From Bacillota bacterium (GTDB lineage: Bacteria > Bacillota > Clostridia > Acetivibrionales > DTU013), in contig JAEZLF010000205.1 in assembly GCA_023435925.1 (NCBI GenBank), forward strand, positions 1 through 26,553: DNA of 26,553 bases, given 5' to 3'. Every line of letters starts with the position of its first letter. Within the stretch, counting starts at the first letter, position 1. This document shows positions 7,093 through 15,317 of the stretch, piece after piece. Both the position numbers and the translations under genes were made by a program. Under the pieces are notes generated by a model. It had not been told where the DNA came from. It saw only the letters and a program-made list of their open reading frames with translations, and made no database searches.

Positions 7093-8096
7093 TTAAACAA
7101 CCTTCTGGCTGCTACGATCGTACCTTCGGCATTATTCTTCTTTATATCGCCTATTGTAACATAGCCGCTTCTTCTGCCCGCATAAATGTAGCTCCCTCCG
7201 CCGATACAAATACCTACGCAGGTAACTGTCTCAGCTTCGTTTTCACCAACTCCGGCTAAAAAAACCAAGTCTCCTGCCTGTACATTGTCAGGTTCGATTT
7301 CGATACCTGAAGACATTTGACCGGTTATGCTTCTCGGGAGGTCTATGCCATTGATACGTGCACAAATATAAACGAGCCCGGATGCATCAATGCCCAGAGC
7401 ACTCATACCATTGAGAAGATAAGCAGTACCCTTCAGCCTCAAAGCGGTTGAGGCAAAATCATCTGCATTTGTAACAGGAACTTTTTCACCCAAACCTATA
7501 TGAATAATGCCGCTGCCTTTGATCCACCCCGTTTTATTACCCGGCAGAAACACCTCATAGATATCACCGGAGCTATTGAAAGTAAAAAATTCCGTGCCCA
7601 TGGGAGCCTCTATCTCAGTCACACCGCCTGATGGACTTGAATAAATACTTTTTTCCCTGCTGGTCACAATAATCCTGTGTGTATAAGTCCTGCCATAAAC
7701 ACTGGAGACATCACTGTCAATGTATTTTGCTTTCATCCAGCCACTGCTGCCGTCAACCAGGCTGACCCTGGCCCAGCCTTCTTCCCGCTGAAGAATACTG
7801 ACAGGCTGATTGTACAGAGCCTGCGAAATGCGGTCTGACTTTACATCCGGATTCTGATAAATATCTGCAACTCGCTCGGTAACAACGCCTGCATTTTCAT
7901 CCATTGGAATTCCGTATACGTAATCGATAACCGATTCAATCGATGTTTCTTCACCGCTCGGAGTGGTTTCTGCCAAAACACCTCTTGTATCACTGCTGCA
8001 GCCTGTCAGTCCTGTAACAACTGCTGCAGTCAGTATGGTTGTCATGATAATTAGAGATACTGCTGTTACCCACTTATTCTGCTTCTGGTTCCCCAT
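7089..8096 (-). CDS. Lipoprotein with SH3 domains and a catalytically dead NlpC/P60 domain
   Basis: This 335-residue protein has a lipoprotein signal: an N-terminal helix (about 9-29) and lipobox LTGC with the lipidated Cys33. Two SH3-like repeats follow (about 70-130, GWARVSLVDGSSGWMKAKYI, and 140-200, ending TGWIKGSGIIHIG), then an NlpC/P60 domain (about 210-335). Functional NlpC/P60 enzymes cut cell-wall peptides with a Cys in D-C-S-G and a His in H-V-G. Here the motif reads GIDASGLV (Ala238, codon GCA at 7385-7383) and the His position is Cys293 (TCVGICIG). Other family marks are intact, such as DLPRSITGQ and QAGDLVFL. It is therefore best read as a wall-binding pseudoenzyme. GAGGTG precedes the ATG by 7 bases. 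It is probably the last gene of the fapA-acpS-yhaO-yhaN run. Confidence 0.85.
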   Translation of the reverse strand: MGNQKQNKWVTAVSLIIMTTILTAAVVTGLTGCSSDTRGVLAETTPSGEETSIESVIDYVYGIPMDENAGVVTERVADIYQNPDVKSDRISQALYNQPVSILQREEGWARVSLVDGSSGWMKAKYIDSDVSSVYGRTYTHRIIVTSREKSIYSSPSGGVTEIEAPMGTEFFTFNSSGDIYEVFLPGNKTGWIKGSGIIHIGLGEKVPVTNADDFASTALRLKGTAYLLNGMSALGIDASGLVYICARINGIDLPRSITGQMSSGIEIEPDNVQAGDLVFLAGVGENEAETVTCVGICIGGGSYIYAGRRSGYVTIGDIKKNNAEGTIVAARRLFN

Positions 8097-8118
8097 ATTA
8101 TAACACCTCAGTTCAGAG

Positions 8119-8147
8119 TAAAATTTCTCATTTGTAAAGAAATTTTA
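8119..8147. repeat. AT-rich 9-bp inverted repeat at the yhaN stop codon
   Basis: TAAAATTTC (8119-8127) and GAAATTTTA (8139-8147) form a perfect inverted repeat with an 11-base loop that includes the yhaN stop. The stem is too AT-rich and lacks a following T-run to be a strong terminator. It may be an mRNA stability element or chance. Confidence 0.35.
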
Positions 8148-10289
8148 TAGCAACACCAAATTCAGGTCACTTCCGCATATTTTCTGCGCAAGCTCAACTT
8201 CTCGCTGTTTACATGTAAAAATCAGTGCCTGTTTTGATTCATATGCATGATATAGATATTGTAACGCAAGTTCCGTCCTTTTGTCATCAAACTGAGAAAA
8301 AGCTTCATCCATGATAAGCGGCAGCTCTTCCTTCCCTGTATGGAGAATACCGGTCATAGCAAGCCGCAGCGCCAAATACATCTGATCCGTCGCCGCACCG
8401 CTGAGAGAAAGTGCATTTTTCACGTCCCCACTTTCGGGGACTGCGACATTTAAAAATAATTTGTCATCGCCGCGCAGATCATCATATTTTCCTGCCGTTA
8501 ATCCATTGATCACTGAGCTCATTGCGTTGTTGAGATCTGGAGCAAAGCTGTTTTTTATTTCAAGACCTGCCTCCGTCAATACTTCATGGGCAAGCTTCAA
8601 AGCACTTCCCTTAAACCTCAACAGTGAGATATTCTCTTTTATTGCAGCAGCTTCCTCCACCACCTGCTGCAATTCTTCATTCTCCAACAGAACATCCTGC
8701 AGAAGCCCTTCGTAATACTTCTCCTTCAAAGCAGCTTCAAGTGAAAGCGACTTATATCTTTCCGACTCTTCCTGCAATAAGCTCTTTAGCTCCGCAATGC
8801 CGGAATCATAAAGTCGGGTATCAAGCTCATTGATATGGAAAACACTTTCCTGGGTGTCATAATGGGATATACTATCTTGTGCATCATGGATCGCCTTCGC
8901 TGCAGCTATTCCACGCTCCAGCTCCGTACTGAGAAGGTCAAGCTCAGCCTCTGTTCCGCGCAATTCCTCCTTTACCGCCACAATATCACGTATCTGTTTA
9001 CCGCAAAGGAGGGATGCACTGCCAAATATACTCTTAAATGCTGTATTTCGTTCTGCTTCTCTCTCTCCGCTTCTAATTGCCGCCTCTGCAGCCTCTATAT
9101 CCCTGGTATCTTCTGTTAAAAGTCCTGTTGTGCTCTTCTCTTTATCGGGTAAAGCCCTTTGTCTATATCCTGTAGCATTTCTCCTCAGTCCTGCCACTCC
9201 GGCAGCTGCTGCGCATACAACCCCGGCACAAAGAACCAAAATCAGCTGCCATGCGTGCGGCCAGCCTTTTGTTATGGCTATATAAACCGATAATACGGCA
9301 AAGACTACGGCAGAAGACAGATAAAGCACCGGTGCTGCCCCGCTTCCTTTCCCTTTCCCGGATGAATTGTTTATCGCCGGTACATGAAAACTGTTTGTCA
9401 CCGGTCCGTTATGCATGCTATCCGTCACAGGAGATACAGGAGTCTTGTCGAGCTCAGCCAGATGCTTAAGAATTTCCTTTAAACCGGTCTCTTTCTTTAA
9501 ATTGCTGTCGAGGGCTTCTCTGATTCCTACCAGTGTGCTGATATGCTCAAGATACCTGGTATTCTTCTTTAATTGCTCTATCTGATTTTGTACCCGCTTC
9601 AATTCTTCTCTTGCCAACAGGCTCTGTGACCGTTGCTTCTCCAATCTGTCACGGCTCAGCTCCAGCTGTTTCAGTCTGGCTTCCAGCTTATCCAATGGCT
9701 GTGTTGTTGTTCTATCGGTACCTACATTGTTTTTCAGAGCCTGTGTGAGTGCTTTCTCCGCTCTGCTGAAAGAGAGCTCTTCAAAACCGGTACTGCTGAC
9801 ATTTGCCAGTCTGGAGGCCAACGATGCTGCGCTGTTTTCGTCAAGCCTTACCTCCATCTGACGGATTAGTGCTGTTCTTTCAAATGTTGCCTCATCGATG
9901 CCAAACTGCCTTTCTGCAATCATTGGCTGCTTATCTCTTCCCACAGGAAAAGAATTCGTGATATTGTTAAAATTGCTGTCATACAATTGCACTGTACCAT
10001 TTTGAAAATCTCTTTCCAGCCGGTAAGTACTTCCATCATTCAGGACATAAACCATCGCTCCGCGGAAAACTCCCCCGCCCCACGGGGAGAATCTTTTTTG
10101 CGGCTGCATCAGGCTGTTTCTTCCCTGCTTTCCATTTTTCAATCCGTAGAGCATGCCTGTAATAAACCATTGCAGTGTTGACTTTCCGGCTTCATTATCA
10201 CCATATATTAAATTAATGCCTTTTCTCAATCGAATGCTCCGGTTTTTTAGCTTCCCGAAGCCTTTGACTTCCAGCTTCTCTATATACAT
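8145..10289 (-). CDS. yhaN: YhaN-like SMC/Rad50-type ATPase with internal membrane segments
   Basis: A 714-residue member of the YhaN/SbcC/Rad50 ABC-type ATPase group, encoded directly after its nuclease partner. The N-terminal lobe has Walker A GDNEAGKST (30-38). The C-terminal lobe has the ABC signature LSLSGAATDQ (627-636) and Walker B LPLIMDEAFSQFDD (656-669). Coiled coils lie at about 175-280 and 395-560. Between them, where SMC proteins carry a hinge and Rad50 a zinc hook, there are two hydrophobic helices (about 321-340 and 348-367), suggesting the coil is tethered to the membrane. The ATG overlaps the yhaO stop by 10 bases (GTATGTATATAG), with GAGGG upstream, so the two are translationally coupled. 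A role in DNA end processing or repair is inferred from the family; it is shorter than Bacillus YhaN. Confidence 0.85.
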   Translation of the reverse strand: MYIEKLEVKGFGKLKNRSIRLRKGINLIYGDNEAGKSTLQWFITGMLYGLKNGKQGRNSLMQPQKRFSPWGGGVFRGAMVYVLNDGSTYRLERDFQNGTVQLYDSNFNNITNSFPVGRDKQPMIAERQFGIDEATFERTALIRQMEVRLDENSAASLASRLANVSSTGFEELSFSRAEKALTQALKNNVGTDRTTTQPLDKLEARLKQLELSRDRLEKQRSQSLLAREELKRVQNQIEQLKKNTRYLEHISTLVGIREALDSNLKKETGLKEILKHLAELDKTPVSPVTDSMHNGPVTNSFHVPAINNSSGKGKGSGAAPVLYLSSAVVFAVLSVYIAITKGWPHAWQLILVLCAGVVCAAAAGVAGLRRNATGYRQRALPDKEKSTTGLLTEDTRDIEAAEAAIRSGEREAERNTAFKSIFGSASLLCGKQIRDIVAVKEELRGTEAELDLLSTELERGIAAAKAIHDAQDSISHYDTQESVFHINELDTRLYDSGIAELKSLLQEESERYKSLSLEAALKEKYYEGLLQDVLLENEELQQVVEEAAAIKENISLLRFKGSALKLAHEVLTEAGLEIKNSFAPDLNNAMSSVINGLTAGKYDDLRGDDKLFLNVAVPESGDVKNALSLSGAATDQMYLALRLAMTGILHTGKEELPLIMDEAFSQFDDKRTELALQYLYHAYESKQALIFTCKQREVELAQKICGSDLNLVLL

Positions 10290-11386
10290 ACCCGTCCCTC
10301 ATCGATTGCTTCCAGACCATAGTAAAGAGCCTGCATGATCAGTTGCTTTTCTTCTTCACCAGCCGCTGCTGCCCGATTAAGCATTTTTCGCGCAAAAAGA
10401 CCCCGTAATCCGGGCTCGTCGGAAATCAGCGCAAGATCATACTCCGGTGTCGTTTGGTCCACCACCCTGATAAAAAAAGCTTCTGTTTCCAATAAGTCTG
10501 CGACACGTAAAGGATCGATTTTAAATCCTTGCGTAATATACCCCTGTAAGAAAATACGATAGAGGTCTTCGCTGCTTCCGGCGTCCCGCAGTACCAATTT
10601 AGCACGTATTGCCACCTGTTCATCACTGAGGCAGCCTCCCGCCTGAACACTGAGATTCAGAAAGTGCCGCAGATTCAATACTTTAAATTCTGCCTCTATC
10701 CGGCTTTCCTCGCCCGGTTCTTTCTCAATCATAGATAAATAAACACCGTGATCGCCTTCTTCATCAAAGCCTAAAGGCTCCGGGCTTCCTGCATTAAAAA
10801 TCCTTTTTTGAATACCGGCTCCAAACATTCTTGTATGGAAATGACCCAGAGCACAGTAGTCAAATCCACAATCCTCAATATCCTTACTGGATAGGGGCTG
10901 ATACGCATCGGTACTGAAGGGCATGTCCAATGTCCCATGACACATCAGAATATTGATCCGGCTCCGGTCCAGCTTATCTGACAAAGGTAACCGGGTATAT
11001 ACCCGTGCGCCGCTGCCGGCATGCTCATAAAAGCCCTTCTCCTCTCTAAGTATACAAACATTTGAAGGCCATCTGAAGTGGTAATAAAAGGAGTCCGCCG
11101 TTGCCGGGTCATGATTTCCCGGGATTATCAATACCGGTATCTTCTGTATTCTTTCAAACTGATCGGAAACGAACTGAATTGTGCTTTTTCTAACATAGCC
11201 ATGTTCATAGAGATCACCGCAAACAAGCAGTAAATCAACCTGTTCCTCTGCTGCCAGTTCAACTATCCTGCTGATTACCTGCTTTAATTCCTGCCGTCTC
11301 TGCTCCGGTCTGCCTTCTGCATCCGAAAGTGAAGTGAAAGGCGCATCCAGATGAATGTCGCCGCAATGAAGCAGCCTGATCCTCAT
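10280..11386 (-). CDS. yhaO: YhaO/SbcD-like metallophosphoesterase (DNA exonuclease)
   Basis: A calcineurin-type phosphoesterase of the SbcD/Mre11 family, expected to bind two metal ions and act as a DNA nuclease with the YhaN ATPase. All metal motifs are present (numbering from the GTG at 11395): GDIH (12-15), GDLYEHG (58-64), GNHD (91-94), CHG (150-152) and GHFH (182-185). The family C-terminal domain follows. The frame opens at GTG 11395, but GAGGGG, which spans the acpS stop region, is 9 bases before ATG 11386, so the ATG is preferred (368 residues). It follows acpS with no real gap and overlaps yhaN. Confidence 0.9.
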   Translation of the reverse strand: MRIRLLHCGDIHLDAPFTSLSDAEGRPEQRRQELKQVISRIVELAAEEQVDLLLVCGDLYEHGYVRKSTIQFVSDQFERIQKIPVLIIPGNHDPATADSFYYHFRWPSNVCILREEKGFYEHAGSGARVYTRLPLSDKLDRSRINILMCHGTLDMPFSTDAYQPLSSKDIEDCGFDYCALGHFHTRMFGAGIQKRIFNAGSPEPLGFDEEGDHGVYLSMIEKEPGEESRIEAEFKVLNLRHFLNLSVQAGGCLSDEQVAIRAKLVLRDAGSSEDLYRIFLQGYITQGFKIDPLRVADLLETEAFFIRVVDQTTPEYDLALISDEPGLRGLFARKMLNRAAAAGEEEKQLIMQALYYGLEAIDEGRVCI

Positions 11387-11399
11387 CCGCGTCACCCCC

Positions 11400-11777
11400 T
11401 CAAGCTTCTATCACCGCATACGCGACAGCATAATCACTGCAATGAGAAACACTGATATCAATACTTTTTGCGCCCATTTTCTCGAAAATTGCGCGAGCAT
11501 TGTGTGTTAGTACTACATTTGGTTTTCCCTTATCATTGTTTAAAATTTCTATATGCTTCCAGCCAAGGCCATCAGCCATGCCTGTGCCCAGTGCCTTCAT
11601 TACAGCCTCTTTTGCTGCAAACCTTGCCGCATAGCTTTCAAACCTTGCCTTCTTTCTGTTTTCACAGTAGGCAACTTCTGCCGTGGTGAACACCCTATCC
11701 CTAAATCCTTCTACATTCTGAATGGAATTCCTCAATCTTTCTATTTCTATAATGTCAACTCCGCAATAGATTGCCAT
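11400..11777 (-). CDS. acpS: Holo-[acyl-carrier-protein] synthase
   Basis: AcpS transfers 4'-phosphopantetheine from coenzyme A to the serine of acyl carrier protein, activating fatty acid synthesis. The 125-residue length is standard. The magnesium-binding residues are visible: Asp8 in GVDIIEI and Glu57 in RFAAKEAVMKALGTG, followed by the C-terminal SVSHCSDYAVA segment. The ribosome site is weak (TAGGA). The gene lies 11 bases after the fapA-like stop and its own stop abuts the yhaO Shine-Dalgarno sequence, so it is embedded in the fapA-acpS-yhaO-yhaN run. Confidence 0.95.
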   Translation of the reverse strand: MAIYCGVDIIEIERLRNSIQNVEGFRDRVFTTAEVAYCENRKKARFESYAARFAAKEAVMKALGTGMADGLGWKHIEILNNDKGKPNVVLTHNARAIFEKMGAKSIDISVSHCSDYAVAYAVIEA

Positions 11778-11788
11778 AATACGAATTC

Positions 11789-13378
11789 CTATAACTCCTT
11801 CATCTCTCCGTCCTGCACAAAAAAGCTTGTACTCATGACAGGACTTGTAATCTCCTTGATAATCTTCTTGATTTCCAGCTGTGTATTGGGATAAACCTTC
11901 TTCAATACTGCAATTTCACCTTCCCCATGAGTTTTTAAGTAGGTGGAAATCGATTTTCTTTCATCCTCCCGCCGCTTCAGCAGATCTCTTATTTTGAAAA
12001 AGTGATCCATGATTTTTTCATATACCGCTCTCTGCTCTCTGGATAAATCCTGAGTATTGGAGTATGCAGCCATTTCAAACTTTGCCTTCGCCAGGTCTCC
12101 CTTCAACTGCTCAATATCTGTTGTGGCTTCATCCAGATACCTTTTTAACAGTCTGCGATTAAAGCCTGTTACAACAATACTTGTCCTCTTTTCACTGGAA
12201 GAACCGATCATTGATGCTACCACCCGTATTTCAGCCTCAATATTGCCGCCGATGATCTGTCCTCTGGGAGAATCCAGTATCACCTCTTTTGCCCGTATAC
12301 TGCTGTTCAGGCAGTAGAAGCCTATATGTACACTACCGTCGCAGATGATGGACGTATCTGCAACAAATTTTGTATAGATATTCTTGCCGCTACGAATTAC
12401 TGTCTTGCCGTTTCCTGCAATACCACCTTTCATATAAATACTACCGCTCTTGCTGATAATTTCCTTAGCTGCACCGACACCATAATCTCCTAAAATTTCA
12501 ATATCCTTAGTAGCTGTTACGGAGAAATGGTCTTCAACCGTTCCTGTAATTGTTAAGAACCCATCAAAGTCAATATTTCCAGTTTTAAAGTTAATATTTC
12601 CTACAATCTCCAGATGGTTTGAGACACTAATTTTATCACCATCGTAGTGCACTGCACCATTAATCTTTGCGTAAAGAACTGTCTTCCCGTCTTCGTACAA
12701 CTCCCTGACTGTGTTTCTATCATAAAACAAAGGCAGCTCTTTCCCTCTCACCGGCAACAATGTACTTCCCTTTACTGTTTTGCCCGGAATACCGTCCGTT
12801 GCTTCTATCCTCTCCCCAAGCCAATCTCCGGCAATAACACGGTTGATCAGATTCAGTTCATAATGATCGACATTACCATCCTCTTTTGCTTCAGGTTTAG
12901 CCTCCTTCAGCTCATACATGCGGATCGTTGAATCCTGGCCATTTACAGGAGCAACACCTTCTGCGACAAGGATTTTCTGGTGGTTGACCATTTTATTAAG
13001 CAGGACATTGGTTTTTACCCCATATGTGATCCCTTTATCCTTCAGACCGCGCATCATTTCTTTAAAAAGATCAGCACGGTGAGGGCCTGAAAGATCTTTT
13101 TCATTTACAAAAAGCGTTATAAATGCTTGAAGTCCGTCATCCGACACCTCAATATTTACCCGTTCTTTAATTTCCGCAAATTTCTCAGGTGGTCTGGGTG
13201 CATTCACAATTGCATTTCGGACTGCCATGATACTGGTAATGGTGATCTCCGGATGATTTAGAATCATTTTGTTGAATTGTTCAAGAGACATGCCATTCTT
13301 AAAAGATTGTATGTAAAAGCCATCTTCCATTTTTAATATAGAAATATATTCTGATGTATAGATCACGTTATTTTGCAT
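11789..13378 (-). CDS. FapA-family (DUF342) protein
   Basis: A 529-residue DUF342/FapA protein. The conserved N-terminal signature appears as GIPGKTVKGSTLLPVRGKEL (about residues 196-215 from the ATG). It is followed by a beta-rich region of repeated short strands (about 240-400: GNINFKTGNIDFDG, then GGIAGNGK and GQIIGGNIEAE). This is the right-handed beta-helix fold seen in FapA and bactofilin-like scaffolds. The C-terminus (about 405-500) is a coiled coil. The preferred start is ATG 13378, with AGGAG 7 bases upstream; the frame extends back to a TTG at 13408 with no ribosome site. FapA is linked to flagellar assembly or polar localisation in other bacteria, but no flagellar gene is nearby, so the role here is unknown. 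Confidence 0.8.
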   Translation of the reverse strand: MQNNVIYTSEYISILKMEDGFYIQSFKNGMSLEQFNKMILNHPEITITSIMAVRNAIVNAPRPPEKFAEIKERVNIEVSDDGLQAFITLFVNEKDLSGPHRADLFKEMMRGLKDKGITYGVKTNVLLNKMVNHQKILVAEGVAPVNGQDSTIRMYELKEAKPEAKEDGNVDHYELNLINRVIAGDWLGERIEATDGIPGKTVKGSTLLPVRGKELPLFYDRNTVRELYEDGKTVLYAKINGAVHYDGDKISVSNHLEIVGNINFKTGNIDFDGFLTITGTVEDHFSVTATKDIEILGDYGVGAAKEIISKSGSIYMKGGIAGNGKTVIRSGKNIYTKFVADTSIICDGSVHIGFYCLNSSIRAKEVILDSPRGQIIGGNIEAEIRVVASMIGSSSEKRTSIVVTGFNRRLLKRYLDEATTDIEQLKGDLAKAKFEMAAYSNTQDLSREQRAVYEKIMDHFFKIRDLLKRREDERKSISTYLKTHGEGEIAVLKKVYPNTQLEIKKIIKEITSPVMSTSFFVQDGEMKEL

Positions 13379-13511
13379 CTCGTTTCTCCTGATCAAAACA
13401 CCCGGCAACTGGTATCAGCTACCGCAATGGATGGTGTATTAGCATGTCTCCTATACATATAAAATAATAATTCGACATAGGCTCTCATAATCCTCTTTTT
13501 GCGAAAAGCAA

Positions 13512-13557
13512 CAAGGATATCAGGCAAGGTAACTGATTTCCTCGCTTGATATCCTTG
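13512..13557 (-). terminator. Terminator after the coiled-coil membrane gene
   Basis: An 11-bp perfect inverted repeat, CAAGGATATCA (13512-13522) and TGATATCCTTG (13547-13557), with a further partial stem inside, starts 19 bases past the stop of the gene ending at 13577. On the minus strand it is followed by TTGCTTTTC. It separates the AAA+/PspA set from the fapA-like run. Confidence 0.7.
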
Positions 13558-13576
13558 TGAGAGTATTCTTTAAACC

Positions 13577-14401
13577 TTATCTTCTCAACTTGCTTTTACG
13601 TCTGTCTTCAAGAACTGTATCAAGAGCTTCAGCTTCATTAACGGCTGTTTCAAGCTGCTCCAGCATATCCTCGTTTTCTACACTGGACAGGATCTGGTGC
13701 TTAAACATATTCACCGTACTTTCCATATAATCCAGCTTAGTACTAATCCTTTCAAGATCCTTTTTCTCTTCCTTCAGTCTGGTAATCAGCTTTTCGTCCA
13801 TTTCGATGACCTTGCGGACATCCTCAGCCATGTGGACATCCTTGGCAAAGCTAAGCTTCCTGTTGTTCGTGTTGATTCTGGCAGCTACTGCACTAACATC
13901 CACGCCACTGAGTTCACGATTCCGTATGCAAAAATTATTTAACAGCTTCAGATAGGCGATGACCAGCGACAACGTCTGTTCCACGATTTTCTCTTTCAGA
14001 TAGCTATGCTCACCTGTTGAATAGGATTGGAAAATATCATTTTTGTCCTCCATGACCTTCCTGAGCTTTTGGGAATAGGTATTATTCGTATTCCTTCTAG
14101 CCTCACTTGACAGTCTGTTTGCCAAACGGTTCAGATCACGGATCTTGTATAGCTTCTCCTTATGGTTGAAATCCTCATGAAACTTCGCGCTTGAAAGGGT
14201 CTGCAGCACAAATCCGATGTAAACGGCAAAACCGACCGATATTGTCAGTCCGTCCGGCAATGCTACGCCGTATCCCAGCAGAGTGGGCAGCGCTGTCGGA
14301 TCGCTCAAAAGTGCAGACAGTATCATTACTGCAGCCAGTATACCGATATTCCTCATTTTAAACAATGCACTTAAAACCATTCTTGCTCTCATAAGGTTCA
14401 T
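13577..14401 (-). CDS. Unrecognised two-TM membrane protein with long coiled coil
   Basis: I do not recognise this family. The 274-residue protein has two N-terminal hydrophobic helices (about 8-32 and 43-70) with a short loop containing LSDPTALP, so both ends probably face the same side. The rest is highly charged and helical, with coiled-coil character (about 75-130 and 185-265; KLITRLKEEKKDLERIS) and a very basic C-terminus (RRKSKLRR). The start is set at ATG 14401, since AAGG lies 7 bases upstream; the frame runs back to 14428 with no ribosome site. It follows pspA on the same strand, so it may be a membrane anchor or receptor for PspA or the AAA+ ATPase. That is inference from position only. 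Confidence 0.7.
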   Translation of the reverse strand: MNLMRARMVLSALFKMRNIGILAAVMILSALLSDPTALPTLLGYGVALPDGLTISVGFAVYIGFVLQTLSSAKFHEDFNHKEKLYKIRDLNRLANRLSSEARRNTNNTYSQKLRKVMEDKNDIFQSYSTGEHSYLKEKIVEQTLSLVIAYLKLLNNFCIRNRELSGVDVSAVAARINTNNRKLSFAKDVHMAEDVRKVIEMDEKLITRLKEEKKDLERISTKLDYMESTVNMFKHQILSSVENEDMLEQLETAVNEAEALDTVLEDRRKSKLRR

Positions 14402-14445
14402 CCACCATCCTTGCCAAATACGCACCATAAATCAACATTGACTGA

Positions 14446-14474
14446 AGTGATATAATCACTGTGTACTGTTACAC
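14446..14474. repeat. Two adjacent small palindromes between pspA and the membrane gene
   Basis: AGTGAT-ATA-ATCACT (14446-14460) is immediately followed by GTGTA-CTGT-TACAC (14461-14474). They lie in the gap between pspA and the next gene. They could be mRNA hairpins setting relative expression or a protein-binding site. No T-run follows. Confidence 0.4.
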
Positions 14475-14487
14475 ATTCCATGTCTGC

Positions 14488-15216
14488 TTATTGCGATACT
14501 TTATTTTCTGTCTTTTCCTTGACTTCGAATCCCTGCTCACTGCCAAGCATTGCCTCCGCTCTGGCTTTTGCTCTGTCTCTTGCGGAGTTCATGTCCAGTC
14601 TTTTAAGCTTCATTTCCATATTGGTATCTCCAAGGGATTCCACTGCATTGGCACGGGCGGTTTTCTTGTTTACCAGTTCTCTTGCCCTGTCCATGCTCTC
14701 ATTCACACTGCCTACCGTATTATTCTTGGATGTATATTTTGCATTAACAGAGTTGATATTCTCCCTGAGCTGCGCCATCTTTGCCTGGGACTTCAATGTT
14801 TTCAGCTCGTTGAGTTTGGCCGTCATCTCAGATTCAAATATCTTGTAGTCCTCTCTGATCCTTGAAACTTCAGCCATAGCTGTATCATAAGTCGCTTTGT
14901 GGGTTTCATAGGTAGACTGGTATTCTTCCTCCTGCATGAGCAATTCAACCAACACATCCCTGTCTCCCTGTTTCTGCGCAGCTTCCACCCTTGCTTTAAC
15001 CGCGGAAAGATTTTTCTCTGCGTTTTTCATCTCAATCTTAATCATTTCTGCATTCGTTTGAATATCTAGAATCTGGCGCTCAGCTTCTTTTCTTGCTTTA
15101 TCGATCTGCAGCTTAATATCTTCAAATAATAGCTCGGGGTTCTTTTCCTCAGCGCCTCCTACAAGACTTGAGAAAAAACCTCTTATCAACGCACCCAATC
15201 TACTGAATAAACCCAT
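14488..15216 (-). CDS. pspA: PspA/IM30 (Vipp1) family protein
   Basis: A 242-residue phage-shock-protein A homologue. PspA/Vipp1 proteins bind stressed inner membrane and assemble into ESCRT-III-like rods and rings. The N-terminus MGLFSRLGALIRGFFSSLVG forms the amphipathic membrane-binding helix. Almost all the remainder is charged alpha-helix and coiled coil, with the family's spacing up to about residue 220 (ARAEAMLGSEQGFE). GGGAGG lies 8 bases before the ATG. It is 101 bases downstream of an AAA+ ATPase gene and upstream of a membrane protein gene, with no pspB, pspC or pspF visible. A regulatory system other than the proteobacterial one is therefore likely. Family assignment is firm; the membrane-maintenance role is inferred. 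Confidence 0.9.
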   Translation of the reverse strand: MGLFSRLGALIRGFFSSLVGGAEEKNPELLFEDIKLQIDKARKEAERQILDIQTNAEMIKIEMKNAEKNLSAVKARVEAAQKQGDRDVLVELLMQEEEYQSTYETHKATYDTAMAEVSRIREDYKIFESEMTAKLNELKTLKSQAKMAQLRENINSVNAKYTSKNNTVGSVNESMDRARELVNKKTARANAVESLGDTNMEMKLKRLDMNSARDRAKARAEAMLGSEQGFEVKEKTENKVSQ

Positions 15217-15263
15217 TATGATAGCCTCCCTGTTAATTATTTGACCAAAATCTGTATATTAAT

Positions 15264-15292
15264 AATTTATAATAAATAATGCCCGATGTAAA
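15264..15292 (-). promoter_or_regulatory. Possible internal promoter before pspA
   Basis: On the minus strand, TTTACA (15292-15287) and TAAATT (15269-15264) have a 17-bp spacer in the AT-rich gap after the ATPase gene. The -10 is poor. If used, pspA and the membrane gene could be expressed without the ATPase. Confidence 0.3.
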
Positions 15293-15317
15293 GGGAATAC
15301 TGATTTCTTTCAGCTTC

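Noticed and set aside
7383..7385. Catalytic Cys-to-Ala change in the NlpC/P60 domain as a sequencing error
   Set aside because: GCA to TGC or TGT needs at least two base changes, and the catalytic His is also replaced separately at residue 293.
11553..11894. 113-codon plus-strand reading frame
   Set aside because: Antisense across acpS and the fapA-like end; no ribosome site.
14461..14865. Plus-strand reading frames of 134 and 122 codons
   Set aside because: Two overlapping frames antisense to pspA; both are shadows of its coiled-coil codons.
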